Assembly: GCA_036346225.1 (NCBI GenBank)
Contig: JARFIW010000663.1
Coordinates: forward strand, 434,001 to 498,000
Length of the DNA: 64,000 nt
Origin: Platerodrilus igneus
Taxonomy: Eukaryota > Arthropoda > Insecta > Coleoptera > Lycidae
Direction: 5' to 3'
Shown here: piece after piece, positions 1 to 11,570 of the stretch
Numbering within the stretch: the first letter of the stretch is position 1
Layout of the letters: every line of letters starts with the position of its first letter
The notes under the pieces: generated by a model
What the model saw: the letters and a program-made list of their open reading frames with translations, nothing else
What the model was told of the DNA's origin: nothing
Databases searched by the model: none
Translations under genes and position numbers: made by a program

Positions 1-1925
1 AGATGCCAGGAAATAGCAAATAGATTACATTATTGTTAGACACCGGTTTAGAAATTAAGTAAAAGACTGTAGAAGCTACCCGGAAGCAGATATAAACACT
101 GACCACAACATCGTAATAATGAAGGCCGCACTTAAATTTAAAAATCTGAAAAAGAGGAACTGAAAAAGGCACCTTGAATTTGAGAAGCTAAAAGATAAAG
201 ATATTCATGAAAGATTTGAAAAAAAGTCAAATGAATGGCTGAAAGATATCCGAAAAATTTCTGATACTAAGGAAGTAGAAACAGAATGGAATAACATTAA
301 ATCCAGCCTAGACATGGCGGCTAAATATATTCTGGGATATACACAAAAAGAAAATAAGAAACCATGGATAACAAAGGATATCCTGAATTTAATAGAAGAC
401 AAAAATCCTAAAATTGATCAGACGAAACAGGAAAACAGAGATACAAAACCATAAAATGGGAAATTATTCGCAAATGCATAAAAGCTAAAGAACAATGGAT
501 TGATTGAAAGTACAAAGAGGTACAAACTAAGATGGAAATAGGAAAGACAGACGAAGTATACAAATTAATTAGAAGGAATTTTAGGGATATAAAACCATAT
601 AGCAAAAATATAAGCGACACGGAAGGAAACGTCATTATAGAAAATGTAGAGAAAGTAGCTAAATGGCAGGAATATATAGGGAATTTATATTTAGGAGAGG
701 AACTAACAGCATTAGAACAGGAATCAGACATCGAAAATGATGACCTGGAATATCCTATACTTAGAGATGAGTTTGATTTAGCATTAAAGAGTCTGAAAAA
801 TGATAAGGCGCCAGGTACAGATAAGGTGCAAGCAGAAACTCTAAAAGCTGCTGGACAAGCAGTAACAGAACGTCTCTTCCGATTTGTAAGCTATATGTAT
901 GAGACAGGCGAGATACCCAAAGATTTCAAACGTAACATCATAGTAACTATACCAAAAAAAAAAACAGGCACAGATAGATGTGAAAATTTTCAAGCAATAA
1001 GTTTTACAACACGCGTGTCAAAAATATTAACTAGAATTGTACAAACACAAATGGAAAAACGAGTTGAAGAAATACTGGGAGTAAATCAATTTGGGTTTAG
1101 ACGCAACAGGGGAACACGGGAGGCTATTTTAGCTCTGAGAGTGATAATGGAGAAAACAAGAGATCTGGAAAAAACGTTCGACAATGTAAAATGGAAAAAA
1201 ATGTTGAAAATACTCAAAAGGATTGGAATGAGTTTTAAGGACAGACGGATAGTACATAGATTATACAAAGAGCAAACGATGGTAATAGAATTAGCACAAG
1301 AAACTAGAGAGTAAATATTAGGAAAGGGGTGAGACAGGGATATGCCCTATCCCCATTGATTTTTAACTTGTACATAGAAGAGGCAATGAATACTGTCAAA
1401 TGCAGGAAGACATTTGGAATTACTATGCAGGAGCAAAAATTGATATGCTTAAATTTGCAGATGATATAGCGGTATTAGCATCTAGCAAGGAAGATTTACA
1501 AGCTGTCCTTAATAGTTGTATCAGAGAGATACGGCATGAAATTTTACAAAAATAAAACTAAAGTTCTAGTATGTAAAAGAGAGGAAAATAAATCGAAAAC
1601 AAGAATACAAATAGGTAACGAGAACTTACAAGAGGTTAAGGATTTCTGCTACCTAGGGAGTCAAATAACGCAAGATGAGAAAAGCACAAAAGATATAAAA
1701 CAACGATTAGCGCAAGGTTGTGCTATATTTAACAAGAAAAAGCCACTACTGTGCTCAAAAACCACAAACATAGAAACAAGGAAAAGATTGCTTAAAACAT
1801 ATGTGTGGAGCACAGCACTGTATGGCTGTGAAGCTTGGACAGTAAGAGAAGCAGATAAGAAAAAGGTAGAAGTCTTTGAAATGTGGTGCTAGAGACGTAT
1901 GATGAAGATATCATGGACAGATTAA
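1..1925 (+). pseudogene. RTE-type LINE ORF (endonuclease end, linker, reverse transcriptase), broken
   Basis: The ORF belongs to a non-LTR retrotransposon that would nick the target and reverse-transcribe its own RNA. Reading begins in the last endonuclease motif (TDHNIV, about 95-115), runs through a linker (about 120-530) and enters the reverse transcriptase. The main open stretch is 532-1314, with KAPGTDKV at 808-831 and FGFRRNRGTRE at about 1090. About a dozen residues just before the first catalytic Asp block are missing compared with the copy at 23-26 kb. The FADD catalytic box (1454-1465) lies in a different frame, and 1536-1892 resumes with LYGCEAWT and FEMWC. Endonuclease style and the C-terminal 'ETW/FEMWC..RRMMKISWTD' block fit the RTE clade (CFDP2-like proteins). 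The element is cut by the window start, has several frameshifts and stops, and is interrupted at about 1926 by an unrelated insertion. It is certainly a retroelement; the clade call is by pattern only. Confidence 0.85.
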
Positions 1926-2519
1926 AGCTAAGTATTATTATACTCCCGGCGGTAATGCCCGAGAGGCACTACGTCAGTTGGTACCACAAATAAATATTCG
2001 CAAAATGAAGCGCAAATAAGATATTACGTCATATAAATGTTTTAAATTACTACATCACATGCAAAAAAACGAGAAAGGTACTCACGTAACTGAAGGGCTC
2101 CTTACAGTATTACGCTATTATAACAGCAGCTGGCGTTGGGGAGCATTTCGGGCGTGGGTAATCCGTTGAGCCCCCTGGTCGAATCCAAATTCAAATTTGT
2201 CTTCTTCTTCTGTAGCGGAACACAGGAAAGGATAAACGATATCAGGTAGAAATGGGAGGAAACCTACATTGCCTGAAAAAGAAGACAAGAAACGGCACAA
2301 ATATAAAACCACTAGGCACGACGTCTGGCTGACCAGTCCCGACGTGTAGGAAATTCACCACTTTCTTTCACCCTGCGTCTGCGCAATCTCGGAGCGCCGA
2401 CGCGACTATCTAAAGTGACGGAAATGCACGCACAAATCTTTTAAAATTATTGGCGCGAAATCACTTACAAATTAAAACTAAAATTGAAAATGTTTACGGC
2501 CGATTTTCGGCACGTAACA
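1926..2519 (-). mobile_element. LTR-like insertion inside the RTE ORF (probable solo LTR)
   Basis: The RTE frame breaks after 'KISWTD' (about 1922) and resumes at about 2520 with KEVLEMLGEE, so this stretch of roughly 590 bp is an insertion. Read on the minus strand it starts TGTTACGTGCC and is richer in CpG than its surroundings. It resembles 58,744-59,447 at several points in the same order: the TGTTACGTGCC start, TTTCGCGCCA, an ATTTCCGT block, a GT(A/G)AGTACCTT splice-donor-like site and a GG(T)TACCAACTG block near the end. One terminus beginning TG, two related copies and no coding capacity fit a solo LTR. Flanking bases are rich in TATA, so the target duplication cannot be fixed exactly. 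Confidence 0.55.
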
Positions 2520-2825
2520 ATATAAAGAGGTACTAGAAATGCTAGGGGAAGAAAGAAGTATGTGGAAAACGATAAAAATAAGAGAGATAGGACGATAGGC
2601 CACATACTAAGACATGAAGGAATAGTGCGGAATATATTAGAAGCAGAGATAGGAAAAAAGAGAAGTTGAGGTAGACCTAGGTTAGACTACTGCACACAGA
2701 TAGTGAAAGATGTAGACTGTGAAAATTTCAGAGAAATGTGTAGGATAGCTCAGAATAGAAATCAATGGAGGTACGCTTCCAACCAGTCGCAAAATGTAAA
2801 AACTAATTACAAAAATAATAACTGT
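2520..2825 (+). pseudogene. RTE LINE C-terminal part, downstream of the insertion
   Basis: Continues the element at 1-1925. The translation gives KEVLEMLGEE, then IGHILRHEG in another frame, GRPRLDY and finally FREMCRIAQNRNQWRYASNQ, matching block by block the C-terminus of the RTE copy at 23,084-23,563 (IGHQLRHEG, RRPRQSY, LAQNRKEFKAASN). At least one stop (about 2640-2670) and frame changes make it non-functional. Confidence 0.75.
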
Positions 2826-3385
2826 ACTTAAACATGGTGATTACTATAAACAACTACAGATATTGGTTTTGCAATACTCTCAACTAATGTTGATTGTGCA
2901 AAGGGATTTACAGGAAAACTATTAATTCGGCAAATGTGTAAGTGTTGGGGGATCCTTGGCAGCCACAGGCTGCTTAACCCCCTTCACATACCACTGAATC
3001 TTGGTGAAATATGGCATATAATTAGTAAACAATAGAAGGGAATCGAGCTGTATGTAGGCTTGTTGTGATAATTGCAGGGAACTGGGTAGGCTAGTTCAGA
3101 ACAGAAATAAGCTGAGGTACAAGTCCAACCAGTTTCAAGACGTAAAACCCCATGACAAAAAAATAAGTGCTCTAAAATCTGATGATTATTATAAATAACT
3201 ACAGGTGTTGGTTGTGAAATATTTTCAACTAATGTTGATTGTGCGAAAGGATAAATTGAAAAAACTATTAATTCGACAAAGGTTCAAGTGCTGGGGGAAC
3301 TTGGCAGCCAAAGACTGCTCATCCCCCTTCACATACCACCGAATATCATGGAAATAGGGTATAAACTGTAAAACAATAGAAGGTG
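2740..3385 (+). repeat. Tandem duplication of RTE 3' end and flank, period about 346 bp
   Basis: The block beginning GTAGG at 2740 is repeated from 3086. Both copies run through the last RTE codons (CAGAA.AGAAAT..., TCCAACCAGT), then a shared non-coding stretch including CAACTAATGTTGATTGTGC and CCCCCTTCACATACCAC. Copies differ by scattered substitutions and small gaps, so the duplication is not recent. Confidence 0.7.
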
Positions 3386-3670
3386 ACCGAACTGCATCAA
3401 ACAAGAAAGAACAGCAGCTATGTTCAAAGACAATGAACATAGAAACAAGAAGAAAACTTTTCATAGCATAGTGTGGAGCACAACACAGTGCATCTGTGAA
3501 ATAGGAGCAGTTGAAAACCATACAGAAAGAGATAGAAGCATTCTGGAATGTTGTGCTTCAGATGTATGAGGATGGTAACATGGACAGACAAAGTTAATAA
3601 CAAGTTGGTTGTAGAAATAACACAGGAATAAAGATATCTGCGGAAAATGAAAAAATAGGAGAAATAGAAG
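3386..3670 (+). pseudogene. RTE LINE C-terminal fragment
   Basis: Frame pieces read QLCSKTMNIETRRKLF, then a broken counterpart of the LYGCEAWT region, then VLQMYED and NMDRQS, paralleling LCSKTTNIETRKRLLKT and FEMWC..ISWTD at 1745-1920. It is a second, more decayed copy of the same LINE 3' region lying directly after the tandem duplication. No open frame survives. Confidence 0.6.
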
Positions 3671-3989
3671 GACAGTGTAACACTTCGCCCTTCTTCCCTG
3701 ACTTATCTAGCAGTCAAAAAAACAAGGACCGAGTACCTAATACATATATAGTCGAATGCCAACTCTATATCACTTTTTATGGTTCAAAATTGCAATATAA
3801 GGGTCCACTTACCTATTCCAATAGTCTTTACTCTACTTTCTTCAAACGCCTCGGCTACTCTACAGCGAAGAGTACATGGACATGTCCCAGGGCGGATAGG
3901 CCTAGAATTCTAAAACCTATACTGGTGTGTTAACTTACCCAAAAGTTTACAAAGTATCTGTACCTAACTGTATTTCAACATAACCTTTT

Positions 3990-3990
<1 letters not shown>
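3671..3990. other. No recognised feature
   Basis: About 320 bp of non-coding sequence between the RTE remnants and the microsatellite. I see no coding frame, repeat relationship or element end here. Confidence 0.5.
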
Positions 3991-3993
<3 letters not shown>

Positions 3994-4050
<57 letters not shown>

Positions 4051-4278
4051 TATATATATATATATATATTATATATTATATATTATATTATATATTATAT
4101 ATATATTATATATTATATATTATATATTATATATTATATATTATATATTATATATTATATATTATATATTATATATTATATATTATATATTATATATTAT
4201 ATATTATATATTATATATTATATATTATATATTATATATTATATATTATATATTATATATTATATTATATATATATAT
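3994..4278. repeat. (TA)n microsatellite passing into an ATTATAT heptamer array
   Basis: Begins as pure (TA)n, then becomes a long regular run of the 7-mer ATTATAT from about 4070 to 4262, and ends in (TA)n next to the mariner-like left end at 4281. Confidence 0.95.
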
Positions 4279-4280
4279 AC

Positions 4281-6144
4281 GTGTGTCCCAAAAAGTTTTA
4301 TACAAATGGAAAAAAAGTTTATCTTAAATTTCACAAAAAAAATTATTCTTGATAAAAAACTCTGCATGACTTCTAGATCCATAATTAAGTACAATATTTT
4401 TAAAACATTGGCTGGAATACAGGAAAAATCAAAATCATGATTTAAAGTGATAGTAAAATACACTCGAATTGGATTGGAGAACAAAATGTTCATTTAAATT
4501 TGTATTAAATAGCATTAAATTATGCTCACTTTGTAAATTTGTGATCTTCCCAGAAAAAAATTACAAGATATTATTAATTAAATTATTTATTGAATAAAGG
4601 AATAAGATATGATAAACCTCCTATCAATTTATCAACAATGAATAAATTCTATTGAGAATATGTATAATTACTAAAATACTACTGAAGTTCAACGTATCTA
4701 CCGTTCCTTTCTAAACAGGTGATTGTTCGTTGACTAAATTCATTTATGACATTTCTAACCACATTTGGACTTATAGCTTCACATGTATCTTTAATGATTC
4801 TTTGAAGATGATCAACATCTTGAAATGGCCTCTGAAGGTATACTTTTTCTTTTAAGTAGCCCCACAAAAAGAAGTCTAGAGGGGTTATGTCTGGCGATCT
4901 TGGTGGCCAAAGAAACTCTATGTCCCTTCTGATCACTTTACCATTAAAAGTATGGACGAGAAAATCCCTAATAGTTCTCTTACACTAATATGGTGTTCCA
5001 TCCTGTTAGGTACCATATTTCTTCTCGTTCATCTAGCGGTAGTTCATCAAGAAAGTCTGACAACTGATTATTTAAAAATTGAAGGCATCTTTCTCCATTT
5101 ATGTTATTTCGAAAAAAGAATAGTCCAACAATTCTGTCTTTGTAAATGCCACACCATACATATTGATCTCTGGTTTGGACATGGAAATTGGGATTTACAT
5201 CGCTCCACCATCGACAATTTTGCGAACTTACTGTACCATTAGACGTAAACGTTGCTTCGTCAGAGAACAGTACTTGTCGTGTCATAAATCTGTTATTTTC
5301 CAATTCTCCTTGCATACGAGCACAAAATTCAAACCTTCGTACAATATCTGCTTCTTTTAGAGTGTGGGTAAATTGGGGTTTGTATGGTTTAAATTTATTT
5401 GACTTTAAAATTCTTGCAACTGTATTTTACTTACATTCAATAAATTAGACCTTCTTCAAAGTTTCAATTTTTTATTTCGAACCTATGGCCGATGTTTCTT
5501 TCTAAATTTATTTTCAACACTTTCAGAATTCATGAAATTATTTAATATCTGACCATTGTGAAATGTATTTTTTTATCGGGGTGTCGATTACTAAAGATTT
5601 CTGCTGCCTCCCTACATGTTTTATAATTTTCTCCAACAATGAGAACAATTTCAATTTTATCTTTAATACTCAATTTTACTGGCATTTCTAATTATTGCAA
5701 ACACACACTTATGTAACATTTGACATTTGTTGACAGTTCTTAGATATTCCAAAGCACTCTATCAAAAACGTGTGTAAAAAGGGCGACTAACATTAAATCA
5801 GGTGCTTATTATAAACGGGATTTTACTATGTTTCGTACTGCGCATTAATTTAACAATTGCTCACGTGTTTATTAAATATCTTTTAATTTTTATCTACAAA
5901 GTGGGCATAATTTACTGCTATTTAATAAAAATTTCTATGAACATTTTGTTCTCCAGTACAATTTGAGCATATTTTACTATCACTCCAAATCATGATTTTG
6001 ATTTTCCCTGTATTCCAGGCAATGATTCAAAAATGTTGTACTTAATTATGGATATACAGGTCATGCAGAGCTTTTATCAAGAATTTTTTTTGTGTGAAAT
6101 GTAAGAAACTTTTTCTCCATTTGTATAAAACTTTTTGGGACACA

Positions 6145-6146
<2 letters not shown>
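4281..6146 (-). mobile_element. Mariner-like DNA transposon with long terminal inverted repeats
   Basis: The left end reads GTGTGTCCCAAAAAGTTTTA and the right end (6125-6146) is its inverse, ending GGGACACAC. Both ends sit in TA-rich sequence, as expected for a TA target. Similarity between the ends runs inward for about 260 bp (4281-4545 against 5880-6146), with shared blocks such as AACAAAATGTTCAT, ATCATGATTT and TTAAGTACAA in inverse orientation. The transposase lies on the minus strand between the arms. TIRs this long are unusual for classic mariner (about 30 bp). Confidence 0.85.
4679..5685 (-). pseudogene. Mariner/IS630-superfamily transposase, frameshifted
   Basis: This would be the DDE/D cut-and-paste enzyme of the 4281-6146 element. 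From the start at 5685 the N-terminus reads MPVKLSIKDKIEIVLIVGEN, with EAAEIF soon after, a helix-turn-helix type region. The catalytic core begins with VLFSDEATFTSNG (first catalytic Asp, in the 4980-5315 frame), followed by WWSDVNPNF and QYVWCGIYKDRIVGLFFF. The C-terminal block WPPRSPDITPLDFFLWGY with KEKVY (4679-4936 frame) is the signature of the insect mariner-like group whose N-terminus is often annotated DUF4817. The second catalytic Asp region (about 4930-4985) lies at a frame break, and the N-terminal third has stops, so about 335 codons survive only as pieces. Identification is firm; activity is excluded by the breaks. Confidence 0.85.
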
Positions 6147-6147
<1 letters not shown>

Positions 6148-6184
<37 letters not shown>

Positions 6185-6256
6185 GGAATTATTGGCAAGT
6201 GACTCACTCCAATAATTCCTTTACTTTGTTTAATTTAAGACTCATTAAACCTACTT

Positions 6257-6303
<47 letters not shown>

Positions 6304-6320
6304 ATATATATATATATATG
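6148..6320. repeat. Two (TA)n tracts flanking a short hairpin
   Basis: (TA)n at 6148-6181 and 6258-6320. Between them 6183-6220 is a short palindrome (AGGAATTATTGG, inverted as CCAATAATTCCT, with a spacer of about 14 nt). Confidence 0.85.
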
Positions 6321-6628
6321 CTTTACATGAATATGTTAAGTTGCTAGATTAAGGTTGGAATTCTTGGACTTTATTAACGCTACCGCTTATTATTGTGAAT
6401 TTTGTAGAGAATATCCAGAGTTATTGGCTATGTTTCAGTTGGAAGCCAATTTGTTTTAACTGTAGAATTTGCTGTGCTTAGTATAATATTTAACAACCCA
6501 GATTAAGGGAACTTTTAGTTAAATAAGAAATATTGATTTTATTGCATTCACGTATTTCAATATAGTAAATGTAAATAGTTATATCACCATATTACAGGTT
6601 ATTAAATTCAGTACTTAATACAAATGTT

Positions 6629-6631
<3 letters not shown>

Positions 6632-6671
<40 letters not shown>
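6632..6671. repeat. (TA)n microsatellite at inner edge of left arm
   Basis: Pure (TA)n directly following the left arm of the inverted-repeat element. Its counterpart is at 7909-7944. Confidence 0.95.
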
Positions 6672-6673
<2 letters not shown>

Positions 6674-7627
6674 CTGTGATAAGGGGTTGTTTAAGGGGCA
6701 CGTTATAGTAAAGGTCGTTCAGGAATGAGTAATTAGAATAGGCAGCAGAAAACTGCACTTATTTAAGGAAATAATTAAGAAATAGACATAGTTTGTAGAT
6801 AGTAAGTAGTCAACACCCTGTATATAAAGTAGAAATAGTTTTTGGGCGACGCAGGTAAACATAGGAAGACGCATAGTTGGCGTAGGAATGAGAAATACAT
6901 GTATTAAGTAGATAGTAAATATTAAATACCCTGTAGATAAAGTTTAGTTAATTTAGGTAAAACAAATAAGGATATTTTTCAGTGGAAGCACGCGTATATT
7001 TAGAAATAAATGATAAAGTGTAATTAGACACGCATTAAAAAAAGAGTTCCAGACGATTAAATTAATACGGATATAGAAATAGTTTCAGGTAGTTAATATA
7101 AATGCGTACAAATATCTAACCATTTTTGATAAGAGAAATGATTAAAATTGCGTGAATCGCATGTAAACATGAAAATTTAAAGTCGAGTTGCATCAGTTGT
7201 TTATGGAAAAGCAAGTAATCTATCAAAATACAGCATGTTGATAACGAAAGACAGCTGCGGGCAGGTTGTGATTATGGGGAATCGTGGGGCATTACATCAG
7301 AAACTGCTCTAAATGAAATTATTTGATTGGTCAGAAACAAGCGACGAGTTCAGGACCGTACCCACGGATGGAGTGGGAATTCAAGAATATATTAGCAAGC
7401 ACCTTGATAAGAAAGTCAGTTTTGAACTCAACGAAGACCGAAGTGCGTTGCCATTAAAACAAAGTAATACGTAATAATTATAAAAGTGAAATAAAATGAG
7501 TGCGAATATGAAGATTATAATTGCCGTTTAAACGTAAGTACGCTTTTAATGAATTTATTGTAAACTAAGACATAAAAATAATAGGGCTTCGAGGTCTGAG
7601 GAAATAGACTATGGATTCTGATGTTAA

Positions 7628-7906
7628 GGGAAAATATCTTTTAATTTTTATCTACAAAGTGGGCATAATTTACTGCTATTTAATAAAAATTTCTATGAAC
7701 ATTTTGTTCTCCAGTACAATTTGAGCATATTTTACTATCACTCCAAATCATGATTTTGATTTTCCCTGTATTCCATGCAATGTTTCAAAAATGTTGTACT
7801 TAATTATGGATATACAGGTCATGCAGAGCTTTTTATCAAGAATTTTTTTTTTTGTGAAATGTAAGATGAACTTTTTCTCTATTTGTATAAAACTTTTTGG
7901 GACACA

Positions 7907-7907
<1 letters not shown>
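7628..7907. mobile_element. Solo copy of the mariner-like right TIR
   Basis: From AAATATCTTTTAATTTTTAT onward this matches 5876-6146 almost base for base, ending in GGGACACACTGTA followed by (TA)n. It lacks transposase and the opposite end, so it is either a truncated insertion or a sequence-exchange product within the inverted-repeat element. Confidence 0.85.

Positions 7908-7908
<1 letters not shown>

Positions 7909-7944
<36 letters not shown>
7909..7944. repeat. (TA)n microsatellite
   Basis: Lies between the solo mariner TIR and the right arm of the inverted-repeat element. Confidence 0.95.
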
Positions 7945-7947
<3 letters not shown>

Positions 7948-8255
7948 AACATTTGTATTAAGTACTGAATTTAATAACCTGTAATATGGTGATATAACTA
8001 TTTACATTTACTATATTGAAATACGTGAATGCAATAAAATCAATATTTCTTATTTAACTAAAAGTTCCCTTAATCCGGGTTGTTAAAAATTATACTAAGC
8101 ACTGCAAATTCTACAGTTAAAACAAATGGGCTTCCAACTGAAACATAGCCAATAACTCTGGATATTCTTTACAAAATTTATAATAATAAGCGGTAACGTT
8201 AATAAAGTCTAAGAATTCCAACCTTAATCTAGCAACTTAACATATTCATGTAAAA

Positions 8256-8258
<3 letters not shown>

Positions 8259-8293
<35 letters not shown>

Positions 8294-10019
8294 CTATATA
8301 AAAATTCATACTTGCAAACCCCGTGTATGCATGCAAATAAACATCCGTTCTCTCAAACCATGTATGCAAAGATTCACTCAATACCTGTGTTGGGTATGCA
8401 ATACCCACTGTTGCTCCACTATCTACAATGCCTCCGAGGTAACATCCTCACCAGGGTTGATAATGCTGAACACGGGTGTTGATAAATTTGATGCTCGAAA
8501 CTCTTAATATCTTTCTATTCTTGTACCACTTGGCTTGGCATTGAACTTCCAAAATCCGAACTTGCACAATCAATCAATAATGAACCGTATAGGTGGGGTT
8601 AGTTAACACCTTTTCTGCCGTTAATAAGCCGGCACCTCCAACCATTAATCGCATATTTAATTCTACTTTAAGAGCGAAACGTAACTGTGCTCTTTATCCA
8701 CTACTTAAATTCACTATTCTGCCCGTAATAAACATACTAATTCATTAGCTCTGTCCACTAACCATTGATTAAATTACCACGGCCGTATAACCAATACTGC
8801 TACGCGCCATTGTCGCCTACTCCACACTAGCTTTGGGCTAGTTTGTTTTCATTTTGTAATATTGTAACAATTTTATTTTCGAATTCATAATTCGCTTCAT
8901 TTAAGGTACGACAATAGTTAAATACCTTTATTAAGTAAAGTCATAATACATTTTACAATTATAATATTACATTGTAACAGCATCTTGACTCGTTAGTCTA
9001 GTTGTTTTGGATGGCGGTGTATTTCACACCCAGTCGCAAGCGCGTAGAGAGAAATGACAACCCCCCCTTTGGGATCCTCCCATCGTACGAGAGCACGAGA
9101 TAGGCACTCGGCCATAGGTAAAAGAGGCAGCAGCATGTTTAAGAGAACAATGGCCAGTGACCTGCGGGTCGGTTTGATTAAGTGAAACATTTTCTGAATA
9201 ACGGTTGGTAATGTATATTCGTTATTATAGTATGTAATTTGAAAATTTGTTTAGCGCAAACCAAGATTAGACGACGAAACACTACAACACTTAGGCGATG
9301 AGAAGTTAAACAATAATAACTTAGAACTGTGAATCAACGTTAAGAAACCACTTCAATTTAACACATGCTTTTAGAGGATGGAAAGCAGATCTAATTAACA
9401 GGAAATCATTTGTTAGTCCGAGCCAAGATACTACTTTGTTAGGATGTAAGCAGTTAATTCCGCATGACGATGCACATCCTATTTCAGCCTATGAAAGCAG
9501 TTTTGTTTGGTTCGTAGTAATTTTAAGAAATTCAATTGTGTTCCACTCAGGAAACACGCTATTTTATTTTGATACGTATAAATACGATTTTGTTATTCAC
9601 CTTATCTGTTGCTAAGCTGGATTTCCCAGCGCCAAACTTAAAATTCACTGTTTATTTTGTCAGAACAACACGTTGCTTCACTATAAAATAACATGTGTAA
9701 TTACATCATTTGTTTGTTTGAGATATACTGCTGACACTTGTATTTATGAAAGCAGATGCTTAGTATTTTATTACTACCAACTTTGAAAACGAGAATATCT
9801 TTATGAACATTTTCATTTTAAACTGAAATTAGCACATGTAACTTAACGAGAATATTTTGTATTTTAATTTTGACAATGTAATAGACCTAATCAGATCTGA
9901 ATGGGTTAAAACCATTAATGTAACAAATTACACTTTGTTGGAATATTCTTGATCTAGAAACAGATTGATAAACCTTATCTTAAATTTCCAAACTACTACA
10001 AGTAATTATTTAATTTTGT
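8259..10019. other. No gene recognised; (TA)n at 8259-8292
   Basis: Non-coding after the microsatellite. 8310-9250 is less AT-rich than the surroundings and has no long frame. The 65-codon minus-strand frame at 8993-9190 has no recognisable motif. Confidence 0.5.
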
Positions 10020-10227
10020 TGCATTCAATTTTATTTAAAGTTAAAGGAATTCTTTCTAGTAAATTATACTAACACAGCAAATTAGTTAAAGTCAAATTGG
10101 CTTCCATTTGAAACATAGTGTAGATCTGGATATACTCTAGCAAATTCACAATAATAAGCGGTAGCGTTAATAAGAGTTGAATTTTGAATGCCAACCCTTA
10201 ATCTAGCAACTTAACATATTCATGTAA
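10020..10227. repeat. Third copy of the inverted-repeat arm
   Basis: Same orientation as 7945-8258. It shares AATAATAAGCGGTA, CGTTAATAA and the terminal AACATATTCATGTAA, and is likewise followed by (TA)n (10,228-10,256). It is more diverged and lacks the inner 100 bp. Confidence 0.75.
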
Positions 10228-10256
10228 TATATATATATATATAGGCATATATATGA

Positions 10257-11348
10257 GGACACATATACAGTGTATCCCATATATATACTATGTTGACTAA
10301 TTATTATTCATTCTTACAGGAACAGCGTCGTTATGCTGTTAAGACAGGTTTTTGATACATGCGAGGGCAAGATTCTTTTCTTTGGGTCTACCACTGTTGC
10401 TACGCTCCATTAGAACATATGCCAATGATAATTGAACACGTGTTGAAAATTTTAGCTCAATGAACTCTTGATGGCGCCTGTTTGTTTTAGCTTTGGCAGT
10501 GTGACCTCCCAACAGATTTCGACTTGCACCATCCATATGAACTCATAGCTCTTACCAAGCTGAATAAGACCGGCCTAACCATTACGCTCGGAAGACTTCG
10601 TCTTTACTGACACCAAATGTGGGGCTGGTGTTTTAGTAGTTCTAGTAATGTTTGTTTGCACTAGTACACTCGTGGGTTTAGTCTGTCTTCATTGAAGTTA
10701 ATTACCACCGTATTCACTATGCGCACATGCGTGAGGCTCAGCGAGCCAATTAGAGAGAGATTTAAATAGTTTACAATATCTTTTGTCTTTGTGTGTCTTG
10801 TTGAGTCTTTGTGTGTCGTCGTGTTCTTGAATTTTTTCTGTCACTGTATTTATATACCTTTTATCACGTGACTGAGCTAGCCAATCAAAAATCTTACATA
10901 TTTCACAATTGTACATCATCCCTACATGTGCTTTTAGGTTAATGGTTTAAATCCTTTTTTATTATTGCCATTGCTAATTGAAATTACCCTATAATTAAAT
11001 TTAAGTTATTCTACAATATTCTAAAGTATTTCCTGTTAATATTTTTATAGATATCACGAAAAATTACATATTATTACGCACTTTCGGCTTCAAATTCTCT
11101 AGAACAAACTAGCATTTCCTTTGGCGCCTAAATTTAAAATCTTCTAAATTTCAGGGGATGTTAGATCTTAGTTGATAGGTTATGTTCATTTAAAGTGTCA
11201 ATTGTCACCCAAAATCGAACTAGGATTGGATAACTATCTTAATTCAGGTCAGTGATAGGTTACATTTTAGATAGAATTGTTTCCGATTGGCCGAAAATAT
11301 TATTTGAAATTTGGAATAATTTAAAAATGTTCTTGGGTGTTACAACAG
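10257..11348. other. No gene recognised
   Basis: Contains two short minus-strand frames (10,339-10,536 and 10,698-10,919) without recognisable domains. The stretch is AT-rich and I can support no element in it. Confidence 0.5.
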
Positions 11349-11570
11349 GATACGTTCTAAGGCATTTCTGGGGAGTGGTACGGGATATATTACAAACAGA
11401 GATAGGAAAAGATAGGTAGGGGTAGACCGAGATCAGACTTTTGCACGCGGATAGGGATAGATGCAGACTGAGCAAATTTCAGCAAAATGCGAAGGTTGGT
11501 TCAGACTAGGAAACAATGAGGGTACGTGTCCAACCAGTTCTAGAATTGAAGATCTAATGATGATGATGAT
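11349..11570 (+). mobile_element. RTE LINE 3' end with (TGA)n tail
   Basis: Frame pieces read LRHFWGVVRDILQTEIGKDR, then RPRSDFCTRI, then VQTRKQ, matching the C-terminal blocks of the RTE copies at 2.5-2.8 kb and 23.1-23.5 kb. It ends at 11,554-11,570 in (TGA)n, the short tandem tail typical of RTE elements. It is heavily 5'-truncated. Confidence 0.75.

Larger units (their letters stand above)
6319..8258. mobile_element. Inverted-repeat (foldback/MITE-like) element, 313-bp arms
   Basis: 6319-6631 and 7945-8258 are inverse copies of one another (GCTTTACATGAATATG at the outer left, CATATTCATGTAAAAGC at the outer right), differing by scattered substitutions. Arms are of equal length, and (TA)n tracts lie at both outer and both inner edges. 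The roughly 1.3-kb interior has no coding frame; its right side carries a mariner-type TIR copy (7628-7907). A further single arm lies at about 10,020-10,227. The superfamily cannot be assigned without a transposase. TA-rich flanks would suit Tc1/mariner. Confidence 0.7.

Noticed and set aside
6094..6330. 78-codon frame of alternating Ile-Tyr
   Set aside because: Translation of (TA)n tracts.
8995..9060. tRNA-like D-arm and anticodon-like stem (CTCGTTAGTCTAGTTG, GGTG...CACC)
   Set aside because: The anticodon loop lacks U33, and no B box or acceptor stem pairs with it; at best a decayed tRNA-derived SINE.
10600..10640. ACACCAAATGTGGGG phrase reminiscent of an LTR primer-binding region
   Set aside because: No LTR pair or coding region nearby.
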